DNA from: Asterochloris sp. CNOR1
Lineage: Eukaryota > Chlorophyta > Trebouxiophyceae > Trebouxiales > Trebouxiaceae
Reading direction: 5' to 3'
DNA: 64,000 nucleotides
Assembly (NCBI GenBank): GCA_963969365.1
Contig: OZ017754.1
Span: 992,001 to 1,056,000, forward strand
The position numbers were made by a program, and so were the translations under genes. This document shows positions 1-11,473 of the stretch, in pieces. Under the pieces are notes generated by a model that searched no databases, was not told the origin of the DNA, and worked only from the letters and a program-made list of their open reading frames with translations. Every line of letters begins with the position of its first letter. Positions within the stretch are counted from its first letter, which is position 1.

Positions 1-3000
1 GGCAAGGGGCGCAAGCGCCCAGCGTCCAGTCTGGAGGAGGACATTGACTTTGCACTGGATGACGGGGAGGACCTGGACGAGGAGCCCACAAGTAGGCAAT
101 GACAGCCGTCCTTCATGCCAGCAGCAAGACGGCTGCCAGCACTGTCAACCTTGTGTTGGGGAGGATGAGGTGGACCCGGAAGAGGAGCTCACAAAAAGAA
201 TATTATTAGAAAGAGCACAGATTTGTGTTGGCAAGCTTCACTCATTGCTCACACTGGCCTGGCTCATTGTGTTGCATATGCAGCAAGGCGCTGCAGGGTG
301 ATTGGTGGCACAGAGCCTATAGAGCTCAGCTGCTGGGGGCTGCAAGCTGCTAGGCAGCCATTCGAAGAAGGGAACGAGCCTCATGTTGTCTGAGCCAAGG
401 TGAGGAGCTCCTTGGTGTGGCAATGGGGGAGTGAGGGAGTCATAAACCTCCTGGGTCAAGACCAGATTGGTTGGTGGTGGGAACGTGCCCTGGGCTGGCT
501 CAACATGCAAAGCATCGGGTAAGCTAAAGCGCAGACCCACCTGGCAAGCAACAATGCGTGTGCCTGACACTCAATTCTTGTGCATGCTGCTGCTGTAGGA
601 GGTGGATTCGGGGTCAAGGAGGAGGAGGAGGCCTGATGCCCGCCCCCAAGTCATGGCACGGAACGGGCTGCAGCAGCACTTGAGCACAATGCTGACGTGC
701 ACTGCTCCTTTGCTGATACAGTGAGCGGCGTTGAGCTAGAGGAAGACGATGAGGGGGATGGGTCTCCTGGCAACAAGAAGAAGATTGGGCGGCCTCGCAA
801 ATATGATGGACCCCTGGACAACCCCAATCTCACGGAGCCAGAGCGGCGGCGCATCAAGCGGCGCATCGCCAACAGGGAGTCTGCAGCGCGAGTCAGAAAC
901 CGGCGGACCGTGCTCATCACTGAGCTGCATGATCAGGTGGGCTGACGCTGCGTTCTCAGGGAGGGCAGAAGGGCTGTCCATCCTGGTTGACTGACGGGGG
1001 CCAGCAGCAGGAAAGCAGGTGAGGCCCAGCAGAATGTGGCAGCCAATAGTCACGACTGTGCTTCATCAGGAGAGATGCTGTCAGACATGACTGAGAGCAT
1101 GTCCGAAAGGCAGTCTCTTCCGCCTGCCTCAGGGCCTGGGAGGTGGAATGTGGCAGGCACCATGCCCAAAAGGTGGGTACCGCCGTTCTATTGCATGCAG
1201 GGTATTGATAAGCAACACTTGCAACAAGCTTTAAACACAGCACGTGATGGTAGGCACAAGCATGTGCGTACTCAAGGCAAGCAGTCCATGTCCTTGCATA
1301 GTAAACTGCTCGCCTTTTCGCAAGGTGCTTGCCATGAAGGCGTTGCCTGGGCGCTCCTGGTGCTGAAGGCGCAGCACCTTACCTGCATCTGCATTCAGAA
1401 CTGAGGCTTGAGAATGGCAATGACTACAATGACCTGTCTCGCACCTGCATGCCAAGGCAGCAGCCAGGTCGAGCAGGTGCTGAAGCCCTTTCCTGAGCAC
1501 TCTTGCATCTGCGCAACTGTACCCTGCTGCACAACATACAGCAGCACACAGCACTGCCTGCACACTGCCCCTGCACCGTGTTCAGGTTCAGGCTCTAGGT
1601 GCCCCTGCCGACAGCAGAAGGGGATGGCACAGGTGGGCCGGGATGTGGGTGGGCTTAGTACGTAACACTTGCGTGCAGGAGGGGCCCTGGGCACTCAGGA
1701 GCACCATGAGAAGCAGTTGAGAGCGGTGAAGCGTGACATGGGTGGGCCATACAATGTGCCCTGGTGCGTGCAGGTCCAGGCCCTGGGCACTCAGAAGGAG
1801 CAGCTTCAGAAGCGGGTGATAGAGGTGGAGCGTGAGCGCGGGCTGTTCTTTCGTCACATGGAGGAACTGCGTCGGCACAGCACCACCCTGCAAGAGGACA
1901 ATGGGCGCCTGCTGACAGAGTTGAATAAGCTGAGACAGGCAATGAAACAGGTGGGCTTTGTCAAGGGTTTGGTCCAAAGACCAGGAGAACTGCCATGCTG
2001 CAGCAGGTTTGAAGAAGGGTGTGGGTCCGGGAACCGTCCTGCATTCACAGCTCCACCCCGCATGCACCTGCCCACAGAGTTGGCTGCGCTGAGACAGGCT
2101 GTGCAAATACAGATGGGTTTGTCGGGTTCTGCATGGCGACAAGTGGCAGTGGCCTCATTTGGGCAGTGGCAGTGGCCTCATCTGGGCAGTGACTTGTGGA
2201 CATGCTGCAATCTGCTCGATTCCAAGGAGGTGCTGTTCAGTCTGAAGCTCCCTTACAGGATGTCACACCACCTGCCGCTTCAGAGGCTGCAGCTGGGCCG
2301 GTGGCAATTGCAGTGCCTGCAATGGCCCCTATTCAGGCGCCAGTGCAGCTGCAGCCCCCAAACAAGCTTGCGTTGGGCGGAGGAGAGCGGAGTGGCAGCG
2401 GGCGGCTGGTGGGGCCCATCAGGTGACCATTCAAGCTGCACTGCAAATCAGCAGGTGCCTCCTTGTTGTGTGCTTGAAACATATGTGCAGATTCTGGACG
2501 CCAGCCCTGCCCCAACGGGTTGCTTGGACCATTTTGGTCCAGCGCTTCATACATTGGCAGGACAAGCTTGGTCACAATCACGCAGCTCATAAGCTGGCAG
2601 GCTAAGAGCAAACCTAGCCTGTGAGACGCAAGCCAGCCTGTCGGTCAGGGGCCTCTTCATGCCCTCTCAGATTTACAGATAGAACGCTGACCCATTGCCT
2701 GCAGACTTGACAGCAATGCCAGCCTGTCAGAGATGTGGGCCAGCATGCTGCACGGGGACCCCTCGGGCATAGAGCGCATCTCCAGCGAGCAGGTGGCCCT
2801 GCCTGAGGCCCAGGCTCAGCCCCTGTCGCTGCCTCCGCTGGCTGCTGCTGCAGGGGTAGGCAGTCTGCCCCCTGGCAGCCTTCCGCCTCTTGTCATCTCA
2901 CGCACCATATCGTCAGGGATCACATCAGCCTTTGAGCCTTGGAAGGGTGGGGGCGCAGCTGCCAGGCCAGGTGAGCTGCTGGCATAATTCCAGATCTGCG

Positions 3001-5089
3001 AAAGCTCCTGCAATGCCTCAGTGCAAGATGCCAGCTTCCGCGCATGAGCTGCATGCTCTCAGCTTGACAGTGCAATCAAAGTATTGCCCCAGTGACCTTC
3101 CAGGCTGCAGGCTGCTGGGCCTCACTTGTTTGCACTCCCCCAAATGAGCATTTGGGTCTTGCATGTTGCTGCACTAGCTTGAAGTGCTGGCAATGCGCGC
3201 CATCATGTCCACCACTCACCCGCTCAAGCTGGCTGCAGGTGGCGCGGCCACTGATGCTGGGCACAGCAGAGGGGCCCATGAAAGCCTGGTGCAGGGGGTG
3301 CCGTCCACTCAGGGGAAGGGTGCCGGCCTGGGAGCACAGCACCAGGGCAGCTCGCCCAGCAAGGGTCTGCTGGGAGTGAGCAGCACTGGCCTGTTGCCAG
3401 GGCACAACAGCTCAAGCAGCCAGGGCATGTCAGGGCGCCTCAGCCAGGGGTCCCTGCAAAGCTCTCTGCAGATCTCCGGCAACCTGGGGACCCTACCTGG
3501 CCTGCCCATAGCTGCAAAAGCTGCAGGCAGCCAGGGGGTGCCCAATGGCCCGGCTGCAGCTGCAAACGCTGCTGGCAGACAGAGCAGGGCCCTGGCTCAG
3601 CATGTCGTGGGGGCCTCCGCCACTCATCATGAACTGCCTGCAGCCCCGCAGGCCTCTGACTCTGGGACACAGGCGGCGCAGCCTGCAGGCGAGGACCTGC
3701 TGCAGCAGGGGGGCCAACGGGGGCCTACACCAGCTGGCTGGGAGCCTGTCCCACTCAGGCGAGCGCTGCCTTGCTCGGCAGCGGCTAGAGCAGAGTCGGG
3801 CGATGGCAGCAGCTGTGGGACCAGCAGCCAGCCCTCAAGGGGCCAGGCTTCTGCTGCTGCTGATCCCTCAGCAGTAGGCCAGCACCAGCAGCCGCCCTCA
3901 GAGGGCGGGCAGCGCCCTCAAAGGGCTGCTGCACCACCGCTGTCCTCCTCCCCATTCTCCGTGAGCGCGCAGCAGCAGCAGCTGCCAGGACACGGCTGTA
4001 GCTTCAGCTGCAGTGGCAGGTTGGGCGCTGCTGAGCAGCTGCCCATCACTGCGCCCTCAGTACCCATCGCTGATGAGACAGGTGACACAGCATATCCGGT
4101 AGCCAGCACAGGAGCTAATGCTGGGCCGGCCAGATGTAATCTAGGAGAAGCTGGAGGCGTTGCTGACACTGATGCAGCAGTATCTCAGGATGGCAGCGCA
4201 GCAAGCTCTGCGCTGCACAGGGATGCCCCAGCTGCAGCTGATGCGGGGCTGGCCAGGCGCGGCCTGGGAGATGCTGAGGGGGACGTGTCTCTGCATCAGG
4301 CAACTTTGCAGCAGGGTGCGCCTGGCAGCGGGAAGCCTGCGCACAGGCTCAGCCAGCTGGAACACACTGCCATGCCAGGATGTGAGCAATGTCTGCCTGT
4401 GGAGCATGTTTGCTTTCAAACTTGAGTATGGCTGAGCCCTGCCTGGCAGCGTTTGCTTCTTGCCCTTGCATTCCTCATCATCTGCCTGTCAAGCATTGTC
4501 TGCTAATTCTTGGCCTCTGAACTTGAGGTCTTCCTGCCCTGTCCAGCAGTGCCTGCTGACAATGGCTGGAGGATTCCCATGCTAGCATCCATGTGATGTC
4601 TGCCTTATGGCCAATGCATGCTGCTGTGTGCTGCAGACGGCGGCCGCAGCACCATTGTGCCATCATATAATTCTGGTCGGCAGCCCCTGATGGATTGCTC
4701 AGCACCTACAGCCAGCTGCATTCTCAGGGGAGGGGCCATTGAGTAAGTCAGCGGCGCGTACTGCGTTGCAATGATTAGGCGCCTGATGAAGAATGCTGCT
4801 TGCTTACTCTTTCATAGGGGGCATAAGCAATGTTCTGTGTCGGCCACATGTGCCTGGATTGGCTGCAGCCCTGCACCATCTGTGGGACACTTTCATGGCT
4901 GCGTGTCTCTCAGCGCCTTGGTGCATGTTGTCTCTGCTGGCAAGCAAACTATATACCGAAAGGTAGCCCTGTGTTGTGTGCAGGGTGATGCCCTCTGAGA
5001 CCCTGCCACATGCGGCAGAGGTGGCCCCGCACTTGAACAGTTTTGCAGCAGCTCCAACTCAGGAGCCAATTGTGTGCCACAGCTCATGA
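1..5089 (+). CDS. bZIP transcription factor with AT-hook-like motif (5' end outside window)
   Basis: This is a sequence-specific DNA-binding regulator of the basic leucine zipper family, presumably nuclear. Visible exons are 1-91, 722-936, 1774-1950, 2241-2422, 2705-2970, 3239-4381, 4637-4742 and 4984-5089. All junctions keep phase and give at least 761 residues. Counting from the window start, residues 1-45 are acidic, 53-57 read GRPRK (AT-hook-like) and 71-92 form the basic region, with the diagnostic N-x7-R at N81-R89 (NRESAARVR). Exon 3 (103-161) is a long charged coiled coil continuing the zipper. The remaining ~600 residues are low-complexity Gln/Ser/Gly/Ala/Pro sequence typical of activation regions. 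An open frame runs on to a stop at 4425, but splicing at GT 4382 reaches two further in-phase exons, so I end the gene at the TGA at 5089. The family call is firm; exon 4's acceptor and the last two exons are inferred. Confidence 0.85.
154..197 (+). repeat. Exon echo: copy of bZIP exon 1 3' end
   Basis: This intron sequence repeats the acidic end of exon 1 (about 62-97) in direct orientation. The reading EDEVDPEEELT echoes GEDLDEEPT. The splice donor is lost in the copy. Confidence 0.55.
1671..1735 (+). repeat. Exon echo: copy of bZIP exon 3 5' end
   Basis: GCGTGCAG plus CCCTGGGCACTCAG and the following bases repeat the acceptor and start of exon 3 (1766-1830), 95 bases upstream. Divergence increases away from the acceptor. 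Confidence 0.8.
2074..2123 (+). repeat. Exon echo: copy of bZIP exon 3 3' end
   Basis: ACAGAGTTG...CTGAGACAGGC repeats the end of exon 3 and its donor region (1915-1962) about 159 bases downstream. The real CAG-GTGGG junction has become CAGATGGG, so the copied donor is dead. Confidence 0.8.
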
Positions 5090-5446
5090 GTGGCACAGCA
5101 TTGCATGGAGCAGGTGTATGGAGGTGCGTGCCAGACAGCAGCCAGCAGCATTGCGCCACCCCCGTCTTGCAGTGTTGCTGAGACTGCTGTCTTCTGCAAG
5201 ATATTCGCAGCTGCCCTGGTCAAGCAGTAAATCAGGAGCTGAAATTCCTTCCCTGCCTCACTGAGTTCTGAGCGCTGCTGTGAGCAGCATTGTTTGCAGC
5301 AGCCCTTGAGAGTTAATGCTCCTGAGACATCCTGTTGTTCTATTCAATCTGTGAGCTAGTTGTACTAGCATTTGTCAAGCTGATGTAGCTGAGGCCTCCT
5401 AGCCCTTGATGAAGTCAAATGGTCAAAGATTGCCCCTTCTAGTGCC
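5090..5446. promoter_or_regulatory. Intergenic spacer between bZIP gene and biotin synthase
   Basis: This stretch holds the bZIP 3' UTR and the biotin synthase promoter and 5' UTR. I see no TGTAA polyadenylation signal, no convincing TATA element and no further coding exon in it. Confidence 0.4.
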
Positions 5447-8400
5447 ATGGCCCTGCGGCAGCTGGCTCAGCGCTTGGTGAGGCCACTCCAAGCGCAGGCC
5501 AGCACCTGTCAGCTGCGATCCATCAGCCACAGTACCGTAGGTCATGAGGCACAGCCGGATCCTGTTGAGTACCCCACAGTGGCAGAGGCCCAGCCTGTAT
5601 GGCTTAGAGAGCTGGGGACTATACGCAATGACTGGAGGTCTGCCGCTGCTTTTAGATCTCATCTGAATCTGGCAAGTGCAAGGCACATGTGCATCTGGCT
5701 GTCAAGGAACCCTTCACATGCACCATTCTGTCCAAGCGATCACAGTCTGCACCAGATGACACGCCTGACAAAAGGCTCCTTGCTGCAGTCGAGAAGAGGT
5801 TGCAGATGTCTACAACACACCCCTGTTGGAGCTGGTCTTCAGGGCTGCCAGTGTGCACCGCATGTACAATGACCCTCAGATGGTGAGAGCCATGCGCAGG
5901 GCACGCACTGTGCCGTTTGCAACCGTTCAAAGCTGCATGGCCCTCATGCTCCCTGCAGCCATCCTCCAGGTGCAGTTATGCACCCTGCTCAGCAAGCACA
6001 CCGTCATGAACAAGCAAGAAGGTGGTATGATCCCAGGACTGCGCTGGAGGCTGCAGCCTGCTGCGTGTTGTTCATGCTATCTGCGTGCCTTGCAGGTGCA
6101 GCGGTGCACCCTGCTCAGCATCAAGACTGGTGGCTGCCCCGAGACATGCAACTACTGTGCCCAGAGCAGCAGCTGGAGCAAGGATACGAAGCTCAAGGCA
6201 GAGAAGCTCATGGACCTGGATGCAGTCTATGAGGTGAGGCTCACTCTCTGTGTTGCAGCCTCAGTCACAGACTTGCATCAATGCAGCGGAGTGCTCCCTG
6301 AAGTTTGCAGAGCTGTGCACAGCCTGCAGAGAGCCATGCACATCTACCTGCAGGCTCCATGGTGCTGTAGGCGGCCTGCTTCTGCAGGTGGCCTGCTATT
6401 CTCACTTCCACATGCAATGCTGCAGGCTGCCTCGCAGCGCCTGCTTCTGCCCTGTTGGCAGCCTGTGTGGGGCTGCTGGCCGGCCTCACAGGCGCAGGGT
6501 GCTGCCAGCACCCATTCCCCCTGGTGGGCTCACATCTCAAGGTTTCAAGGAGATGAAATGCTGCATGCTGACCTACAGGCGGTGTGATGCAGGCAGTACT
6601 GCCCTTGCCTGGGGCCGGCCTGCCTGGCTCGCACCTGCCTGGTGCTGCTGCAACTCCATGCTGGCTGGCTCACATCTTGAGGTGCAGTCCCTGCGCTGCT
6701 GCAGGCTGCCCTGCGAGCACGGGACGCAGGCAGCACCCGCTTCTGCATGGGGGCCGCCTGGCGGGGACCCTCCCAGGTGGGCAAGCGCCAGTGGGACCGC
6801 GTGCTGGACATGGTGACCAAGATTCGTGGGCTGGGCATGGAGGTGAGGCCCACTGGCACCTGTGCCCTGAGGTCCTGTCCTCTGAAAAGGCTGCGGCCCT
6901 GCTGCAAGACGGCACCACGCTGGGGGTGGAAGCACCCCTCTTGTTTGTGCAGGAGGCACTGCTGAGCTGTGATCATGTTTCTGCTGCAGTTCTGCACCGC
7001 GCTGAGCATGTTGGCCCTTGGGCATGCTGACCCTCAGGCAGGCGCAGCACCTGCGCACCGCTGAGCTTACCCATAACTGGTCCTGCTGGCATCCTTGCTT
7101 CTGTCCAGGTTGCACTGCTGAGTGGTGACCGCTGGGCTGGTGGAGGGCACTGCGCTGCCCATGTCCACAGCCCTGCCTGTCTGGCCAGGTTGCCCTGCTC
7201 TGCAACACACTCCACTGCATTTCCGCAGGTGTGCACGACGCTGGGCATGCTGACCCCCGAGCAGGCGCAGCAGCTGCGCACCGCTGGGCTCACAGCCTAC
7301 AATCACAACCTGGACACCAGCCCGGAGTTCTACCCCAAGGTCACCTCCAGCCGCAAGTATGAGGTCAGCAGGGGGGTACACATGCTCTCGGCATGCCGGA
7401 CTCAGAAAAGCCTGTCAGCCAGCCAGCGTCTGTATGTACATGACAGGCTGTGATCTCGGCTGACACCAGCAGGGCTCCATAGCAGGGTCCTGGTCAGCCA
7501 CTTGTTCCGCTTGCTTTGAATCTTCCCTGCTCAGCAGGCAGGCGCCTGCAGCTGGCCTTGTTGAGGGTGACAAGCTGGCAGCTAAGCCACGATTGTGAAC
7601 TTTGCCTACTGGATGGTTTTAGCCTCTGATTGGGCAAACTTATGCGGACCACCCTGCTTCCGCGCTTCTTCTGCTTCTTGCGCCTCCTGAAGGACCACCT
7701 GAACACGCTGCAGAACAGCAGTCTGCATTTTGGTCGCCTCTGAGTGATGTCACCTTCTCAGGCGGCTTGCCTCCCATCCTGCTGTTGCATGACACTCAGA
7801 ACTTGTTCTGTGCCTGCAGGACCGCCTGGACACGCTGCAGAGCGTGCGCAATGCAGGCATCAGCGTGTGCGCGGGGGGGATCATCGGGCTCGGGGAGGGG
7901 CCCAAGGACCGAGTGGGGCTGATCCACCAGCTGGCCACTCTGCCTGAGCACCCCGAGTCAGTGCCTATCAACGCTCTTGTCGCAGTGGCAGGTGGGTTGC
8001 GCTGGCCTGATCTGCTCCTGCCTGGCAACGGAAAGGCATGCGCTGCCCCAGCGCAAGCTTCCTGCCACAGCTTGCATGGTGGGCAGGACACCCCAAGATG
8101 CCCAGGCACTTGTGGTCCTGTCAGGTGCCACAGGTCATTCCTGAGCTGATTGTCCTGCTGGAGCACCTGGTCATCAACATCTGTGAGGCAGTTGCAAGTG
8201 GGCTCTGCTGTCTGCTACATGCTCCTGGCCAAGCTGACTGCCTGACTTCCAGGGCCTGACTAAAGCGTCAGAAGTCCACTGCCGGGCTAGGCTGCTGCAG
8301 GATAGGGGCGTCTGAGGCATGCCTGGTGCTGCTTGCTGGCTGCTGTCTTATGGTCACCTTAGCTCTGCATCCACCCATCAGTGCGGAGACTGTCTCTGTG

Positions 8401-8947
8401 TGCTGGCTGCAGGGACACCTATGGAGGCACTGGAGCCCCCCTCAGGCCTGGACATTGCTCGCTGTGTGGCCACCGCACGCGTCACCATGCCGCAGTCTGT
8501 TGTGCGCCTCTCAGCTGGCAGGATGAAGTTCACCATCGCTGACCAGGTGGGCCTGCAGTCGGCGCTCTGCCCGGCAAGGGCACAGTACTTTGCCACTAAT
8601 ACTCTGCCTATTACCGGGTGGTGGCTCCTTGACTGAGAATGAAGCAAGAAGCAGCTGCACCCTGCTGTGGCCGTGGCAGCACTTGGGTGGCTTGACTGCA
8701 GGCATTGTGCTTCATGGCTGGAGCCAACAGCATCTTCGATGGCGACAAGCTGCTGACGACGCCAAACAATGAGCGCAATGCAGATCTGGCCATGTTCAAG
8801 GAGCTTGGACTCAAGAGCAGGCCAGCATTTATGCCATACGCATCAGGGGCAGCCTCAAGCAATGGCACAGAGGCTGCAGAGTCACCTGATATCGAGGCCC
8901 CCACTTCTCCCGCACAGCAGCCAGCACAGCAGCAAATGGCCGCTTGA
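5447..8947 (+). CDS. BIO2: Biotin synthase, complete, eight exons
   Basis: This radical-SAM enzyme inserts sulfur into dethiobiotin in the last step of biotin synthesis, which in plants occurs in mitochondria. Exons are 5447-5637, 5789-5882, 6096-6233, 6705-6842, 7229-7363, 7820-7991, 8413-8546 and 8702-8947. All phases agree and give 415 residues. Residues 1-~55 are an Arg/Gln/Ala-rich leader like a mitochondrial targeting peptide. The enzyme starts near RNDWS (residues 60-64). The SAM-cluster cysteines are C109, C113 and C116 (CPETCNYC). The [2Fe-2S] ligands C155, C189, C249 and R321 (in VRLSAGR) are all present. [16 protein letters not shown] and [10 protein letters not shown] are intact. 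The C-terminal tail is Ala/Ser/Gln-rich. Introns 2, 4 and 5 carry degenerate copies of the following exon's start. It lies tail-to-tail with the minus-strand membrane protein gene. Function is near certain; location is inferred from the leader. Confidence 0.97.
5961..5996 (+). repeat. Exon echo: copy of biotin synthase exon 3 start
   Basis: GTGCAG followed by TGCACCCTGCTCAGCA repeats the first bases of exon 3 (from 6096), 126 bases upstream. About 23 of the first 26 bases match, and a CAG precedes the copy as at the real acceptor. Confidence 0.8.
6981..7070 (+). repeat. Exon echo: copy of biotin synthase exon 5 start
   Basis: CTGCAG, then TCTGCACCGCGCTG, GGCATGCTGACCC, CAGGCGCAGCA and CTGCGCACCGCTG, repeats exon 5 (7220-7289) with one extra segment of ~17 bases. 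It sits about 239 bases upstream, and weaker copies lie between. Confidence 0.82.
7689..7727 (+). repeat. Exon echo: copy of biotin synthase exon 6 start
   Basis: AGGACCACCTGAACACGCTG plus CAGA matches the start of exon 6 at about 22 of 24 bases, 128 bases upstream. The preceding CAG acceptor is altered to GA in the copy. Confidence 0.8.
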
Positions 8948-8969
8948 GTCTCAGTCTTGAGAGTGTGTG

Positions 8970-8974
8970 TGTAA
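8970..8974 (+). terminator. Probable polyadenylation signal of biotin synthase (TGTAA)
   Basis: TGTAA starts 23 bases after the biotin synthase stop, inside a short GT-rich run (about 8962-8980). UGUAA is the usual polyadenylation signal of chlorophyte green algae. The spacer to the next gene's stop at 9104 is only 156 bases, so the two 3' UTRs probably overlap or abut. Confidence 0.55.
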
Positions 8975-9103
8975 GTGTGTATAATGTAGTCTGGTTGGGT
9001 CTGAGTCGTGCCTACTTTGCACTCCCGTACTTCCTTCTTCAAATTTTGCCAGCAAATTGAACAAGCATGAACGAAATAAGCAGAACAGGAGCATTCGATC
9101 GCT

Positions 9104-11408
9104 TCAAAACTGGGGAGCAGTGCTTGATGGCACAGTGGGCTTGAAGCCGCCACCAGTGTAGGGACCTGGATAGGCTGGAGTGCCTTGTGCCATGCCTCCG
9201 GCCAGCTGGCCTGCAGACATAGTAGTGGATAGTATGTTGCCATTGTGCCTCTCACACTGGCATACGCGTCATGCATGACCACTGAAGCAAGCAGACAACA
9301 AGTTGACTTGCCTGCAGGCCTGTTGTAGGGCCCGGCCTCATACGGCGGGGGCTGCCCAGGGAAGCCTGTGTACGTTGATGGCCCTTGATTCTGAGGATAG
9401 GGCTGCATGCCAATGTCCTGTTGCTGCACATAGCGGTTCTGCAGCCACAGAAATAGATGAGCACCTGCCCGGTGCCGCGGGCACCCCAGCATCAGGATCA
9501 GGAACTAGCAGCTAGGAGGCACAGGCGCAGCATGCAGACAGAGCACCTGCCCACTCCCCAGGCAGCTCAGCACTGTCTCACACCAGAGTCTGGTGGCCAG
9601 CAGGCCCATGCAGCAGCATGCAAGAGCAGGTTCTGGCGAGGGCCATGTCCACAGCACTGAGGCAGCCCAGCGCAGTACATAGCAACTTGTTGGGGCAGCA
9701 AGTGTGGGTGCAAGACAGGCGTGCGCACAGCAGCCAGGGTAGATGGGCAGGCACAAACAGGTGAGACAGGGCGCATATGCAGTTGCTGTCCTTACCCCTC
9801 TCCTTGAGAAGCAGCCCTTGTACCATAAGCCCCAGATAAGAATGAGCAGCAGGATGAAGCCCACGACGCCACATACCACCCCAATGGCGGCGGCATGGGA
9901 GTAATTGTCTGCATCGTCCAGGCAGGGTCCCAGTGTGTAGCGGCTGGTGGTGAGCTGCAATTGCACATCACACTCAGATTAGCAGCACACTGCCTTGGCT
10001 TGCAAGGCAACGCACAGGGGAAGGCTGATACGTGACCTGCAGCTGCACAGCAGGCAGCATGATCGGTGGGGCACACATCTGCTGGGGCACGGACCGGCAA
10101 GGCAGCAGTAAGCATGAGGCAGAGAGCCTTCCGCTGGTGCACCGCACTGCTTGGCTGCGACAGAAGCAGCCGCAAGCAGCACTGCCATGGTGGGGCTGTC
10201 AGCAGGACAAGACACTGAGCACACACAGGCAGGGCCCTGGTCAGTTCAACCCGGGCCACATGAGGCCAGCAGGGAATGCAATGAAGCAGGCAACCTCCCT
10301 GGAACAGTACCGGTCAGCACAGACTGCCAGCGCCTAGATGTATTGGCAAACAAGAAAAGGCAGCAGGTCACAAGGCCAGTTGCAGAGCAACAGCAAAGGC
10401 TGCCTGCTGCAAGGAGAGATGGAGAGAGGAGCTAGCAAGGTGGCTGACTGCAAGTCAGTATAGGCTGCAATCTGATCTTAAGGCCTGGACCTGCTGCTCA
10501 CATTCAGGGCGGTACTGTAAGCAAAGGCGCCACATGTCGTCTGGACATACACGTAGCCTGTTGTGACGGGGCTGCAGATCTGGCCAGAGTCAAACGTGGC
10601 ACCTGGGGTGAAGTTGGTCACAAAATTCTCCACCGCGCCTGCACGCACTTGTGCAGCATGAGAGGCTGTGAACACAATCCCTTGCACTGCGCAGCTATGC
10701 GAGGCTCAGGCGTGTGGAAGGCCGGCCCATGTACGCAGACACTGTGCGTGGGACAGGAGACGACAGGAGTCTTGGGCAAGCCAAGGCAGCTGGGGGCATC
10801 AAGCGGCTCGCAAGCGCTAGGCTCACTTGTGGAGAAGACTGACAAACAGGAGCTGCTTCCAGCAGTCTGCGTGCCTTCTCCATCACACTGTAGGCAGGGC
10901 GAGAATCTGGGCAATAACCATGGCAGGGAAGCTTGGGGAATGCCCAGAAAGGCCTCTTCAGCACAGCAGTACCGCATTGTGGATTCTGACCTGTGGATTT
11001 GCAGAGTTATCGCGATCAAGCAAACAAGCTCCCTGGAGGAACAACAAGCTGACACTGCATGGGCAGAAGAAGTTTGTCAGTGAAGTTGCAAGTACTACCT
11101 CAAAGGTGCTGACAGCATCCCCCGCCAAAGGACTTGCTCTCACTTGAACTGTGACGCTGTGCAGCTTGCGGGAATGGACAGGCTCGCTTGATAGGCAAAT
11201 CCTCCATAGGGAAGGGAGGAGACATTCAAAGGGTAGCATGCAGGCGCTGCAGGTATGACACATATGTAAGTTCGGTGCATTGAGAGAGCAAGCTGCAAGG
11301 TCAGACCAAACTTCACAAACCTGTTGCAGGGGGCGCGATCTGAGCGATGGAAAAGCTTGCCAGAGCATCCAGCACCACTGCAAGCAACCACAGTCCGACT
11401 AGCTGCAT
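9104..11408 (-). CDS. Type I single-pass membrane protein, PPxY tail, unknown function
   Basis: I do not recognise the family. Eight exons join in phase to 297 residues: 11408-11321, 11246-11144, 11054-10991, 10887-10827, 10686-10502, 9954-9796, 9438-9312 and 9210-9104. Residues 1-~22 (MQLVGLWLLAVV...) look like a signal peptide. Residues ~24-187 form a small Cys-containing ectodomain with several N-glycosylation sequons (for example N37 and N64). Residues ~188-212 are a transmembrane helix followed by WYKGCFSRR, a positive-inside flank. The ~80-residue cytosolic tail is rich in Pro, Gly, Gln and Tyr and contains PPPY at 250-253, a WW-domain ligand motif. The intron after exon 7 is GC-AG. I chose the ATG at 11408 rather than the upstream ATG at 11430 because only this frame gives a signal peptide. 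It could be a cell-surface receptor or wall anchor, but no enzyme or binding domain is visible. Confidence 0.75.
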
Positions 11409-11473
11409 CTTGTTCCACCGTGCCTACCATTGACTAGTGGAGCTTTCTTGGAGAATTGCAGCTGGCTTCCTGC
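11409..11473. promoter_or_regulatory. 65-base divergent spacer between two start codons
   Basis: Only 65 bases separate the ATG of the minus-strand membrane protein gene (11408) from the ATG of the mL43-like gene (11474). Promoter and 5' UTR elements of at least one gene must therefore lie within the other gene, or be shared. I see no clear TATA box. Confidence 0.45.

Noticed and set aside
6250-6816. 188-residue ORF inside the biotin synthase gene
   Set aside because: It spans intron 3 and reads exon 4 out of frame. The Cys/Leu-rich product reflects degenerate exon-4-like copies, not a gene.
11409-11430. Upstream ATG (11430) for the membrane protein
   Set aside because: That frame gives no signal peptide and would need a different first junction. 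The ATG at 11408 gives a signal peptide and joins in phase to exon 2.
11456-11473. Non-ATG extension of the mL43-like frame (TTG at 11456)
   Set aside because: The ATG at 11474 gives the family-like opening MQLKQL. The extra six residues have no support.
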